NCBI RefSeq assembly: GCF_902686445.1
Contig: NC_062222.1
Coordinates: 133,183,035 to 133,247,034, forward strand
DNA from: Sciurus carolinensis
Taxonomy: Eukaryota > Chordata > Mammalia > Rodentia > Sciuridae
Direction: 5' to 3'
DNA length: 64,000 bases
The notes below the pieces were generated by a model. It did no database searches. It worked only from the letters and a program-made list of their open reading frames with translations, and had not been told where the DNA came from. The position numbers and the translations under genes are program-made. Shown in pieces: positions 24,270-35,293 of the stretch (positions are counted from its first letter, which is position 1; every line of letters starts with the position of its first letter).

Positions 24270-24417
24270 TTCCCCAAAGACAAGCTCTACTAAGAACTTG
24301 GTAAAAACCCTTACTTACCTTTAAAAAAATATGCATTATAGTTTCTGTGCTGATCTAGAGCATGAACTGTGTTTTTAAACTTAGCAAAATCATGTACATA
24401 CTTTCTCACATTGTTTA

Positions 24418-24830
24418 ATAATATTTTTAATTTAATTATTTATTTTATTTATTTTTTATTATTTTTTATTTTTTACAGTCTGCATTTTGATTCTTTTAAT
24501 ATTACATATTATATTCTCATAGGAACATACCATAGTTAACATAATTTATTTTTATGTTTCTGAAATTATTTTCACTTTCTCATAATTGTGAATTGAGAAA
24601 TGTATCCTTATTGCTGTTTTGCATAGCCTGCAATTTCCTTAGAACAGATTCCTCAGCGTGCACCCACATGTTGGGTCGGAAAGCATATTCCCCTCTGCTT
24701 CCTGAGATATCTGTTGGAAAAACACTTTGCTGAAAGGTTAAACCAATTTAAATTATTTCCAGATATTTGTGAGAGTTCCCTTTTCTCTTTTGCTGGCCTG
24801 AGAAGTATGAGTTAACATTTTTTAACTTAA
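24418..24830. repeat. AT-rich tract plus possible L1-like remnant
   Basis: 24,418-24,476 is low-complexity TTTA-rich sequence. The stretch to its right ('atttccttagaacagattcc', 'aaaggttaaaccaatttaaa') is suggestive of an old LINE 3' end (consensus ttccttaggataaattcc, gaaaggttgtaccaatttaca), but I cannot assign it firmly. Confidence 0.35.
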
Positions 24831-27284
24831 ATTTCCATTTAAAAATTAACTGTAAGTTTAAAGGCTTTCAATTGCATTGTGATTGTTTTATAAACAGTGA
24901 TTTCAGGAATCAAGACCCGTGTTTTCTGATGTTGATGTGACTTTCCACCTAGCTGTACCATCAGTCCCCCAAATATTTTCTAATCCCCCTGAGCCCATCC
25001 CTATGCCTTTCCCTTCTGTTTTTCTTCCCTGACATACAAGCATTAACACAGTCAACCAAAACCCTATTGCAACTCTTATATATGTTTTACTTTGAGCAAT
25101 GACAGCCTCTCAATAATTCTGCAACTTAAACATGTCTCATATCTATTCCTTCTGAGTACCACCATCCTAGTGCTGTCCTAGAAGAGTCCCTCAGCAATGC
25201 GCAGAGAGGCATCTTCCAGAGCTTCTCAAAAGGAATTGCAGCTTCAGACTCATTCACACAGTCTGTCAGTTTTCTGCCAGACTGATTACTTCAAGCAGAA
25301 AGTATGCTGATGACAGATCCCATCCCTCTCTCTTTGCACTCTTACGAAATCTGCTACTGTAATACCCACTTATCACGAGGGTGTGTTCCAAGGCCCCAGC
25401 CTGAAGCCTTGGAGAGTAGTGAACCTTACATATTACTAATTCTGTATGTGTTTTCTTGTAGGTACATCCCTCTGACAAAGAGGAAAACGTTCACCTTTCA
25501 CTTAAAGGAAGCATTTTATGGCTTCTCTTCAGTATAGCTGAATCATCAGGACAAGCATTCTTTCATGATGGGGCCATTATTCAAAAGAATAATGAACACA
25601 AGCATTACGATGCTGAGACAGACAATCTGATAACCAAAATGGCCCAGGGCCTAATAGGCAGAAGGAGTATAAGCCATGGATACGCTGGACAAAGGGATGG
25701 TTCATATCTCAGGCAGAACAGAGGCAGATAGTGAGAGGCTTCATGATGTGCAATTTAAAGCATGAATTGTTCATTTCTGGAATATTCTGTTCAGTAATTT
25801 TAGTCTGTGATTGACTTCAGATAACTGAATTCACGGAAAAGGGGAGAATCCTGTCATATGTGTCTCTGACATCACTGGATGTGATGTGGTATTCAGTGAT
25901 ACTTGGACGGATGCCATTTTTATTTCAATACTTTTGGGCGTTTGTTTTAACGTAGTAGGAATAATGTGTGCATGGTGAATGGTCCCATGCACACTTCACA
26001 AATATTTTATGTTTGAATTTATTTAAAATATTTATTAGGTAACAAGATCCCAAATTCTCCAAAATGCAATACCAGTGACTGAAGTTTATGAAGCACCGTC
26101 GCATTCTGTTGGCTGTATTTTAGCTGCTCTCAGCCGTGAACTCCCTAAAAGCTAATGGAACACCAAGGTACACGGATTCTGTTGAGTTTTTTATCAAAGG
26201 CATGTATTAAAGACTCAAGAAATTCTAGATGAATAAAAAAGTGAATGAATAAACCTATTAACCTCATGTCTCTTTATTTTTCAAAATGCATATTTATTTT
26301 GTGCCTAATATTGACTAGGGAAGAAGTAGGAAGGATAAATCTGTGAAGGTGTCTCACCCCTCTAAATTCTTGGAAGTAGTGAAGATGCATCCCTTCTCCT
26401 TGGGTAGGTGACTGCCTGTCTTTCTGCATCTTTTGACTTGCACACATGTGGATCAAAATTTGATATTTGGAGGGGGATACCAATTTTAAATATTCAAGTA
26501 TGTTGTTATTGAATAAATTTGATTTACAATTATGTGTATATGCACATCATTTTTGAAAGGGTGATATTTAATATCTCAATAAGATGTGACTGAGTTTGAA
26601 CTCTAGATCTTTATCATTCCATTAGCACAAAAAAAGATGCTGCTTATTCATTTGCGATCTCCCCACTACATTTGAGTAATGGGAAATTCCAGGGGCTTGG
26701 ATTTGAAACAGACTCAAACACAGTAGAGATGAGCACCTAAATGCTTTGAACCCAAATATGACAGAAATTAAAGTGAAGTGCATCTGGACCCAGAGATACC
26801 CACTAGTCTGCAGGCCCTTAAACAGAGATTTCTATATTGCCCAAAATTTAATTCAGGAGAAAAACTATCCACTGCAGGCAAAGTTCCAATACCTGATTTT
26901 CTATGAGTCAAGATTCTTTCAACTCTGATAGAACTGAAGCACAGATTAGATTGAGGTAAGTGCCATAGAAGATCGTCTCCTCTAATTGAAGAAGCTTATG
27001 GTACCTTTGACTCAGGTGTGGCTGGATCCAGGCAACCAAATCATGCCAATGGAAATCAGTCTCTTGTAATTTTTTTCTGTGGACTTAGGTCTTATAAAAT
27101 ATTTCTCTTTGCTTTGGCTTTTCTCTCTTGTAGTCTTTTTTATATATGTTGAGTCTGGCAACTTCCAACTCTTATTATTATTAACATGGATAATCACTTT
27201 GGAAAGAGAATATTTCAGTAGCTGCAGGTACTGAGATGGGATAGGGACCTCTGAATGGATGGAAGTGGATCTTGGTTTTGTGAG
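24831..27284. other. Unassigned non-coding sequence
   Basis: No gene was recognised. Frames stay below 80 codons. The sequence is AT-rich with no obvious young insertion. Confidence 0.45.
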
Positions 27285-27400
27285 TAGACCATTCATTGAA
27301 TATTTATTGAGTCATTACTTAATTGAACACAAACTTACTGGGAACCTGATATGTCCCAGGCACCCTGTTACAAAGTCATATACTAGCACACTGTTCTCGT
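27285..27400 (-). repeat. L2 LINE 3' end fragment
   Basis: 'ccattcattgaatatttatt' followed by 'gagtcattacttaattgaac', then 'gatatgtcccaggcaccctg', is the reverse complement of the L2 terminus (ttcattcaacaaatatttattgagc...tgccaggcactg). Confidence 0.5.
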
Positions 27401-28125
27401 TGTCAAGTCCATTTTTGAGGTGCACACAAGTATGTGAAAAACACACACATAATAATGCAGGAAGAACTATGGCAGATGTGCAAGATCCTACAGAGGTGCC
27501 AAGGCTGGCATTTCAACCTGTCTCATGAGGCCAGGAGTCACCTGGACAAAGGGGCTCCAGAACTGGACCAATCTTGATTGACATGGCGTGCTGCCTGCTC
27601 CTGTCCCCGGGGAACTGGCAGGTCTCCATGTCGGAGGTCGGACAGGCTCCCTGTATAGGAGGCTCCGTAGTTGGGCCTAGAAGGTAAGTTTCTCTTTACC
27701 CAGGGAAAACAGTATTGGAACTTACATTGTTTTTCCCTAAACATTTTTCTTATGTATGTGAATTTGTTTTACATTTTATTCATTATTTATTTTCTATTAA
27801 TGAATCGTTTGATTATTCCCCTTGGTGAGCAGAATTTTCCAGCAGTTGAAGATCTGAATAATGCAGAGATAACTAATTATGTTTTTTTTTTCAGCATGCA
27901 TATTTCAGATGCAGAAAGACTCTTACTAAGGGAAAATAAAACCCAGATATTCCAATCTGCCATTGTCAAGAAAATGTGATAAAGAATTCCTTAAGATTAG
28001 TTTGAAAAGTAATGACTAATCTGGTTAAAAAATATGAAAACTATTGTGCAAGTCACTGGAACTCCATTCTGGGCACGCCATAATTTAGTGCTGGTTTTAG
28101 AAGAGAAGGTCTCAACTTCTCTCTG
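27401..28125. other. Unassigned non-coding sequence
   Basis: No gene was recognised. The frame at 27,671-27,979 (102 codons) is AT-rich, hydrophobic by composition and resembles nothing known. Confidence 0.45.
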
Positions 28126-28142
28126 CTCCATCTCTTCATTTT

Positions 28143-28179
<37 letters not shown>

Positions 28180-28420
28180 GTTTGTTTGTTTGTTTGTTTG
28201 TTTTGGTTTTGGTACTAGGGATTGAACTCAGGGGCACTGAACCACTGACTCACATCCCCAGCCTATTTTGTATTTTATTTAGAGACAAACTCTCACTGAG
28301 TTGCTTAGTACTTTGCTTTTGCTGAGGCTGGATTTGAAGTCATGATCCTTCTGCCTCAGCCTCCTGAGCCACTGGGATTACAGGACTGTGCCACCATGCC
28401 CAACTCCATCTCTTCATTTT
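28126..28420 (-). mobile_element. B1-dID SINE with target-site duplication
   Basis: The body at 28,202-28,403 is a squirrel-type composite SINE on the minus strand. A B1 part lies at the right ('cctcctgagccactgggatt', the B1 5' region reversed) and an ID-derived part at the left ('actagggattgaactcaggg'). Its tail, to the left, has grown into (TTTG)n and (GT)n microsatellites (28,143-28,201). It is flanked by a perfect 17-bp duplication, 'ctccatctcttcatttt', at 28,126-28,142 and 28,404-28,420. The right copy was later used again as the landing site of the L1 next to it. Confidence 0.92.
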
Positions 28421-28428
28421 TTTTTTTT

Positions 28429-28537
28429 AATCTCTCACAGTTTTATTTTATAGTCCATCTTGAACAATACTGTTCAGTCTCATCATTACTGTTTCGATCC
28501 TGCTTTCTTTCTTTCTTTCTTTTCTTTTTTTTTCTTA
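28429..28537 (-). repeat. L1 distal tail: two A-tracts around a 75-bp segment
   Basis: Reading in the L1 direction (right to left), the 3'UTR ends at an A-rich tract (28,504-28,535 on the plus strand, written as T and C). About 75 bp of non-repetitive sequence follows (28,429-28,503), then a second A-tract (T run 28,417-28,428) that touches the target-site duplication. That order is the classic outcome of 3' transduction, in which transcription reads past the first poly(A) site. It could instead be a variant 3'UTR. Confidence 0.45.
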
Positions 28538-28874
28538 AAGATGCAGCAGAGGAGGGTGGTTCCATAAGTTTTAGGGCAAGAAAGTCTTGCTTTGCATTAT
28601 AATTTCACTACTTACTATTTAAGTAGGATTTAGCCCTTTTTATATTGTAAACAAATGGGATACATGTTGTTTCTCTGTACATAGAGTAAAGGCATACCAT
28701 TTGTGTAATCATAAATTTACATAGGGTAATGTTGGTTGATTCATTCTGTTATTTTTCCCTTCCCCCCATCCCTCCCATCCCTCTTTTCCCTCTACAGTCC
28801 TTCCTTCCCCCATTCTTGCCTCCCCAACCCTAAGTCTAACCCTAAAACTAACCCCTCCCACGCCCCATTAGGTA
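28538..28874 (-). repeat. L1 3'UTR with G-quadruplex-prone tract
   Basis: Region between the ORF2 stop and the A-tract. It contains the squirrel L1 text 'acaaatgggatacatgttgt' and, on the L1 sense strand, a G-rich tract. The plus strand at 28,762-28,781 is C6-AT-C3-T-C3-AT-C3, so the sense strand has four G runs separated by 1-2 bases, a G-quadruplex pattern typical of L1 3'UTRs. Confidence 0.8.
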
Positions 28875-30363
28875 TCATCGTCCACTTCTCAGCGAGATCA
28901 TTCTTCCTTTTTGAGATTGGCTTATCTCACTTAGCATGATATTCTCCAATTTCATCCATTTGCCTGCAAATGCCATAATTTTATCATTCTTTATGGCTGA
29001 GAAATATTCCATTGTATATATATGCCACAGATTCTTTATCCATTCATCAACTGAAGGACATCTAGGTTGGTTCCACAATCTGGCTATGGTGAATTGAGCA
29101 GCAATGAACATTGATGTGGCTGTATCTCTGTAGTATGCTGATTGTAAGTCTTTTCGGTATAGGCCAAGGAGTGGGATAGCTGGGTCAAATGGTGGGTCCA
29201 TTCCAAGTTTTCTAAGGAATCTCCATACTGCTTTCCAGAGTGGCTGCACTAATTTGCAGCCTCACCAGCAATGTATGAGTGTACCTTTTTCCTCACATCC
29301 TCGCCAACACCTGTTGTTGCTTGTATTCTTGATAATCGCCATTCTAATTGGGGTGAGATGGAATCTTAGGGTGGTTTTGATTTGCATTTCTCTTATTACT
29401 AGAGATGTTGAACATTTTTCCATATGTTTGTTGATTGCTTGTAGGTCTTCTTCTGTGAAGTGTCTGTTCATTTCCTTAGACCATTTGTCGATTGGGTTAT
29501 TTGTAGTCTTGGTGTTGAATTTTTTGAGTTCTTTATAGATTCGGGAGATTAGTGCTCTATCTGAAGTATGATTGGCAAAGATTTTCTCCCACTCTGTAGG
29601 CTCTTTCTTCGCATTGCTGATAGTTTCCTTTGCAGAGAGAAAACTTTTTAGTTTGAATCTATCCCAGTTGTTGATTCTTGCTTTTATTTCTTGTGCTATG
29701 GGAGTCCTGTTGAGGAAGTCTACTCCTAAGCCGACATGTTGAAGATCTGGACCTACTTTTTCTTCTATAAGATGCAGGGTCTCTGGTCTGATTCCGAGGT
29801 CCTTAATCCATTTTGAGTTTAGTTTCATGCATGGTGAGAGATATGGGTTTAGTTTCATTCTGTTGCATATGGATTTCCAATTTTCGCAGCACCATTTGTT
29901 GAAGAGGCTATCTTTTCTCCATTGCATGTTTTTGGCACCTTTGTCTAGTATGAGAAAATTATATTTATTTGGGTTTGTGTCCGTGTCCTCTATTCTGTAC
30001 CATTGATCTACCTGTCTATTTTGGTACCAATACCATGCCGTTTTTGTTACTATTGCTTTGTAGTAGAGTTGAAGATCTGGTATTGCGATACCCCTGCTTC
30101 ATTTTTCCTGCGAAGGATTGCTTTAGCTATGCTGGGTTTCTTATTCTTCCAGATGAATTTCATGATTGCTTGTTCTATTTCTGTAAGGTACATTGTTGGG
30201 ATTTTAATTGGAATTGCATTGAATCTGTATAGCACTTTTGGTAGTATGGCCATTTTGACAATATTAACTCTGCCTATCCAAGAACATGGGAGATCTTTCC
30301 ATCTTCTAAGGTGTTCTTTAATTTCTTTCTTTAGTGTTCTGTAGTTCTCATTGTAGAGGTCTT

Positions 30364-31119
30364 TCACCTCTTTTGTGAGATAGATTCCCAAGTATTTATT
30401 TTTTTCGAGACTATTGTGAATGGGGTAGTTTTCCTAACTTCGCTTTCTGAAGAGTCATCACTTATGTATAAAAATGCATTACATTTATGAGCATTGATCT
30501 TATATCCCGCTACTTTACTAAATTCACTTATGAGTTCTAAGAGTTTTCTGGTGGAATTTCCTGGTTCCTCTAAGTATATAATCATATCATCAGCAAATAG
30601 GGATAGTTTGAGTTCTTTTCCTATTCGTATCCCTTTAATTTCTTTGGTCTGTATAATTGCTCTGGCTAGAGTTTCAAGGACGATATTGAATAGGAGTGGT
30701 GAAAGAGGGCATCCATGCCTTGTTCCAGATTTTAGGGGGAATGCTTTCAGTTTTTCACCATTTAGAATGATATTAGCCATGGACTTAGCGTAGATGCCCT
30801 TTACAATGTTACGGAACGTTCCCACTATCCCTATTTTTCCTAGTGTTTTGAGCATGAAGGGGTGCTGTATTTTATCAAATGCTTTTTCTACATCTATAGA
30901 AATAATCATGTGATTCTTGACTTTAAGTCTGTTGATATGGTGAATTACATTTATTGATTTTCTGATGTTGAACCAACCTTGCATCCCTGGGATGAAACCC
31001 ACTTGATCATGGTGCACTATCTTTTTAATATGTTTTTGTATGTGATTTGCTAAAATTTTGTTAAGAATTTTTGCGTCGATGTTCATTAAGGATATTGGTC
31101 TAAAATTTTCTTTCCTCAA
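30364..31119 (-). pseudogene. L1 ORF2 reverse-transcriptase block
   Basis: This 251-codon open block is the best-preserved part of ORF2. It covers RT fingers and palm: [20 protein letters not shown], motif A with its Asp ([15 protein letters not shown]), motif B with His where most L1s have Gln ([14 protein letters not shown]), and the catalytic pair in [11 protein letters not shown]. The RT active-site aspartates are therefore still present, but flanking frames are interrupted, so the block is a relic. Numbering is by this window. Confidence 0.93.
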
Positions 31120-31881
31120 TGTGTCTCTGTCTAGTTTAGGTATCAGGGTGATATTGGCTTCATAGAATGAGTTTGGGAGAGTTCCTCCTCTTCTATTTCA
31201 TGGAATACTTTGAAAAGTATTGGAATGAGCTCTTCTTTAAAGGTTTTGTAGAACTCGGCTGAGAACCCATCAGGTCCTGGACTTTTCTTTGTTGGTAGGC
31301 TTTTGATGACTTCTTATGTTTCATTACTTGAAATTGGTCTATTTAAATTGTGTATGTCCTCCTCGTTTAGTTTAGGCAATTCATATGTCTCTAGAAACTT
31401 GTTGATATCTTCGAAATTTTCTATTTTGTTGGAGTATAGATTTTCAAAATAGCTTCTAATTATGTTTTGTATTTCAGTCGTGTCTGTTGTGATATTTCCG
31501 TTCATTCCGAATTTTGGTGATTTGGTTTTCTCTCATCTTCTCTTTGTTAGTGTGGCTAAAGGTTTATCTATTTTGTTTATTTTTTCAAAGAACCAACTAT
31601 TTATTTTGTCAATTTTTTGTATTGTTTCTTCTGTTTCAATTTCGTTGATTTCAGCTCTGAGTTTAACTATTTCCTGTCTTCTACTACTTTTGGTGTTGGT
31701 CTGTTCTTCTTTTTCTAGGGCTTTGAGGTGTAGTGTTAGGTTGTTTATTTGTTGAGTTTTACTTCTTTTATTGACTGCGCTCCATGAAATAAATTTTCGT
31801 CTAAGTACTGCTTTCATAGTGTCCCAGAGATTTTGATATGATGTTTCTTTTTTCTCATTTACCTCTAAGAATTTTTTTAAT

Positions 31882-32523
31882 TTACTTCCTAATATCTTCT
31901 GTTATCCATTCATCATATAATAGCATATTGTTTAATCTCCAGGTGTTGGAGTAATTTCTGTTTTTTACTCTTTCATTTATTTCTAATTTCAATCCATTAT
32001 GATCTGATAGAATACAAGGTAGTGTCTCTATCTTCTTGTATTTGCTAACATTAGCTTTGTGGCATAATATATGGTCTATTTTAGAGATGGATCCATGAGC
32101 TGCTGAGAAGAAAATGTATTCACTCTTCGTTGGATGGTATATTCTATAAATGTCCATTAAGTCTAAATTATTGATTGTGTTATTGAGTTCTATCGTTTCT
32201 TTGTTCAATTTTTGTTTGGAAGATCTGTCCAGTGGTGAGAGAGGCATGTTAAAATCACCTAGTATTTTTGTGTTATGGTCTATTTGGTTTCTGAGATTGA
32301 GAAGGATTTGTTTGACATGCATGGGTGAGCCACTGTTTGGGGCATAGATATTTATGATTGTTATGTCTTGCTGATTTATGGTTCCCTTAAGCAGTATGAA
32401 ATGTCCTTTTTTATCCCTTCTGACTAACTTTGGCTTGAAGTCCACATTATCTGAAATGAGGATGGATACCCCAGCTTTTTTGCTGGGTCCATGTGCATGG
32501 TATGTTTTTTCCCATCGTTTCAC
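31882..32523 (-). pseudogene. L1 ORF2 endonuclease block
   Basis: A 213-codon open block of the APE-like endonuclease that nicks target DNA at TT/AAAA-type sites. Conserved features seen: INIYAPN, GDFN, SKIDHIL and SDHNGL (the Ser-Asp-His triad end). Two catalytic positions look changed relative to the family: the Thr of the 'YTFFS' motif is Ile (YIFFS), and in the upstream segment, read through the frameshift, the conserved Glu of 'QETH' is Lys (QKTH). The N-terminal part lies outside this block, beyond the frameshift. Confidence 0.88.
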
Positions 32524-32875
32524 CTTTAGTCTATGGGTATCTCTTTCTATGAGATGAGTCTTTTGCAGGCAACATATTGTTGGATCTTTCTTTTTTATCC
32601 AAATCTGTCAGTCTATGTCTTTTGATTGATGAATTCAAGCCATTAATATTCAGGGTTATTATTGAGATATGATTTGTATTTCCGGTCATTTGGCTCATTT
32701 TATTCATTTATTTGTTTATTTTTGACACGACTTGGTTCCTCTTTATTTGAGAGTTCCTTTAGGATAGCTCCTACCTTTGCTGATTTGCTTCTTTGTTTTT
32801 CATCTCTTCCTCATGGAATATTTTGCTGAGAATGTTCTGTAATGCTGGCTTTCTTTTTGTAAATTCTTTTAGCTT

Positions 32876-33773
32876 TTATTTATCATGGAAGGATTTTATT
32901 TTATTGTCAAATCTGAAGGTAAGTTTTGCTGGGTATAAGATTCTTGGTTGGCATCCATTTTCTTTTAGGGCTTGAAAAATGTTATTCCAGGCCCTTCTAG
33001 CTTTTAAGGTCTGGATTGAAAAATCTGCTGATATCTGTATTGGTTTCCCCCTGAATGTAATTTGGTTCTTTTCTCTCACAGCCTTTAAAATTCTGTCTTT
33101 ATTTTGTATGTTAGGTATTTTCATTATAATGTGCCTTGGTGTGGGTCTGTTGTAATTTTGTGTATTTGGAGTCCTATAAGCCTCTTGGACTTGATTTTCC
33201 ATTTCATTCTTCAGATTTGGGAAATTTTCTGATATTATTTCTTCAAATAGATTGTTCATTCCTTTGGTTTGTTTCTCTAAGCCTTCTTCAATCCCAATAA
33301 TTCTGAAATTTGGCCTTTTCATGATATCCCATAGTTCTTGGAGATTCTGTTCATGATTTCTTACCATCTTCTCTGTTTGTTCAACTTTGTTTTCGAGGTT
33401 AAATATTTTGTCTTCTATATCTGAGGTTCTGTCTTCCAGGTGTTCTATCCTATTGGTTGTGCTTTCTATGGAGTTCTTAATTTGGTTCATTGTGTCCTTC
33501 ATTTCAAGGATTTCTGTTTGTTTTTTTTTTCAATATCTCTAACTCTTTATTGAAATGGTCTTTTGCTTCCTGTATTTGCTCTTTTAACTGTCGATTGGTG
33601 CGTTCATTGAATGTCTGCATTTGCTCTTTCATTTCATCGTTTGCGTCCCTTATCATGTTAATTATGTACATTCTGAACTCCCTTTCTGACATTTATTCTG
33701 CCATGCTGTCATTGGATTTTATTGATGTAACATCCAGATTTGTTTGAGGCATTTTCTTCCCTTGTTTTCTCAT
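32876..33773 (-). pseudogene. L1 ORF1 (RNA-binding chaperone), broken
   Basis: ORF1p is the trimeric RNA-binding protein of L1 ribonucleoprotein particles. The start is the ATG at 33,773 (MRKQGKKMPQTNL). A TAA at 33,695-33,693 interrupts the frame 26 codons in, just before an in-frame ATG (MSEREF, 33,692). A run of A on the sense strand (T run about 33,520-33,530) produces a frameshift. The rest (33,502-32,876, 208 codons) carries the coiled coil (heptad-like IEHLEDRTSDIEDKIFNLEN), the RRM-like region and the C-terminal domain (RPTPRHIIMKIP, ARRAWNNIF). About 299 codons in all, in the normal range for L1 ORF1. Unlikely to be translated as one protein. Confidence 0.93.
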
Positions 33774-35293
33774 GTCGTTCAGGTATCAGTGGACTGCTGA
33801 GATGTTGCAGATTTCCTCTATTGACTTATAATGTCCCTGAAGATTGCTAGTGTATCCCCTCTTATCCTTCAGTAGCTTGAAGTCTTGGAGGAAGTTGATA
33901 ATGCGGTGCTCCCCAAGGAAGCTGCCTCTCTGGGGGTGGTGGTCTTCAGGTGGGGTATATTCCCTGCTAGTGGGCAGAGGTGCCTCCACTTGTTGACCAA
34001 TGGTCATCCAAAGGGGAACTAGGCTTCGGGCTGAGGCAAGGCCTGTTTGGGCCTGTGTCTCTGGTTTTACTGTCCTTGTGGGAAAACCTCACCCGGCAGG
34101 GAAGACTAACCCGGTGGGGAGGTCTCGCTGGTCAGTTCCCCTCCTAGAGGTTCCCCTCAGTTCGCAATTACCGCCTGGGCAGGGCAGCCTTCCCAGGCAA
34201 CGTTCCCAGAGGCCCGGACCTACCTCCTGGGCCTGGGAGCCTCACCCTTTGCAGGCGAGTCTCCTTAGGCTGCCCTTCATCAGAGAAGCTACCCGCAGTC
34301 CTGGAACCTTCGCTCCGCCCCTCAGCTTGTCTCTGTGTAGCTCTTTCACCCAAAGGCGCCTAGGTCCCCGAACCGTACTTTGCACCTAATCGCCTGGTTA
34401 TGCGACCCCTCCTCTGAGCAGCCACCTGGAGCCTCGTACATATGCTCCGAGCCCCAGTGACCCGCCGCTTGCCTCTTCCTCCAGGCAGCCATCCAGTGTT
34501 CTGTGTGGGCGCTTGGAGACCAAGCAACTCACTGCGCACCTCCACCTCCTCAGGACAGCCCCCCCGCCGTTGTTCAGGAGGTTGCTCTGGGTCCAAACAG
34601 CTCGCCGCCCAGCTCTTCCTCTGGGCAGCCGCCAGAGCCCCGGCGGGTTGCTCCGAAACCAAGCGTTGTGCTGCGCGGCCTCCTCTGCAAAGTTCCCCAC
34701 TGTCCGTGTTCACTGCTCCAGCGGGGAGAAGGGTATCTTGCCTCCTGGGCAGGGCAGCCTTCCCAGGCAACGTTCCCAGGGGCCTGGACCTACCTCCTGG
34801 GCCTGGGAGCCTCACCCTTCGCAGATGAGTCTCCTTAGGCTGCCTCTCCTCAGAGAATCTGCCCGCAGTCCTGGAACCTTTGCTCCGCCCCTCAGCTTGT
34901 CTCTGCAGCTCTTCCACCAAAAAGCCGCCTAGGACTGGGACCCTGTTCTGCACCTAATCGCCTGCCTATGCAGGTGGTCCTCTGGCCAGCTGCCGAAGCC
35001 CGGCGGGTTACTCTGAAACCAAGCGCTGTGCTGAGCAGCTTCCTCTGCAAAGTTCCCAGTGGTCCGTGTTTACCGCTCCAGTGGGGGGAGGGGTGTCTCG
35101 CCAGGCAACTCTACTTCACAAAGTTCCCTGTGTTCCGGGGCTACTTCCCCATCCGGGACGCCTCCCCAATGGGAGAGACTCACCCGGTGACTTTGAGTTG
35201 GTCCCAAGTCACTCACTATCTCCTCTTTTGAATCCTGAGTCCTGGAGCAACATGAAATACAGCCGCCCTCTAGTCCGCCATCTTGAATACCTC
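33774..35293 (-). promoter_or_regulatory. L1 5'UTR/internal promoter with repeated GC-rich units
   Basis: GC- and CpG-rich sequence (about 34,030-35,290) upstream of ORF1. Two large units are related: 34,172-34,740 and 34,742-35,100. Both carry 'gcagggcagccttcccaggc', 'cagtcctggaacctt', 'gctccgcccctcagcttgtc' and 'aaccaagcg-tgtgctg'. The second unit is shorter. The plus strand at 35,277-35,284 reads 'gccatctt', a YY1-type site placed right at the 5' end, as in L1 promoters. Long open frames of up to 197 codons here are caused by low stop-codon density in GC-rich DNA and are not genes. Confidence 0.85.

Larger units (their letters stand above)
28875..32689 (-). pseudogene. L1 ORF2 (endonuclease/reverse transcriptase), broken
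   Basis: ORF2 would encode the L1 endonuclease-reverse transcriptase. The frame opens at an ATG (32,689) with MTGNTNHISIITLNINGLNS, the conserved endonuclease start, then shifts by one base within about 30 codons. Surviving blocks: endonuclease (32,523-31,882, with YAPN, GDFN and SDHNGL motifs), linker blocks (31,817-31,533; 31,505-31,314), RT (31,119-30,364, with SIDVEKAFD motif [15 protein letters not shown] motif B and FADD motif C), thumb (30,391-30,050), and C-terminal domain (29,927-29,262, with the CWRGC...HCW cysteine motif) ending at a TGA in place of a Trp codon, then the terminal block to 28,875. Several catalytic positions are altered. It is not functional. Confidence 0.93.
28429..35293 (-). 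mobile_element. Full-length LINE-1, minus strand, inactive
   Basis: A complete L1 layout of about 6.9 kb: 5'UTR (35,293-33,774), ORF1 (33,773-32,876), a 186-bp inter-ORF gap, ORF2 (32,689-28,875), 3'UTR and A-tract. The target-site duplication 'ccatctcttcattttt' is perfect at 28,406-28,421 and 35,294-35,309. The element begins with the expected 'ggtattcaagatggcggac' (sense strand). Full length and an intact duplication show one clean target-primed insertion, but both ORFs carry stops or frameshifts, so it cannot make its own proteins. It is younger than the B1-dID it landed beside and much younger than the L1M fossils elsewhere in the window. Confidence 0.95.

Noticed and set aside
29254..33747. 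Plus-strand frames (for example 29,254-29,538; 30,003-30,344; 30,494-30,793; 33,490-33,747)
   Set aside because: Antisense shadows of L1 ORF1/ORF2, hydrophobic because of the T-rich complementary strand.
34360..34953. Open frame of 197 codons, and several plus-strand frames up to 139 codons in 34,000-34,960
   Set aside because: They lie in the GC-rich L1 5'UTR, where stop codons are rare, and several run in overlapping frames on both strands. No domain is visible.
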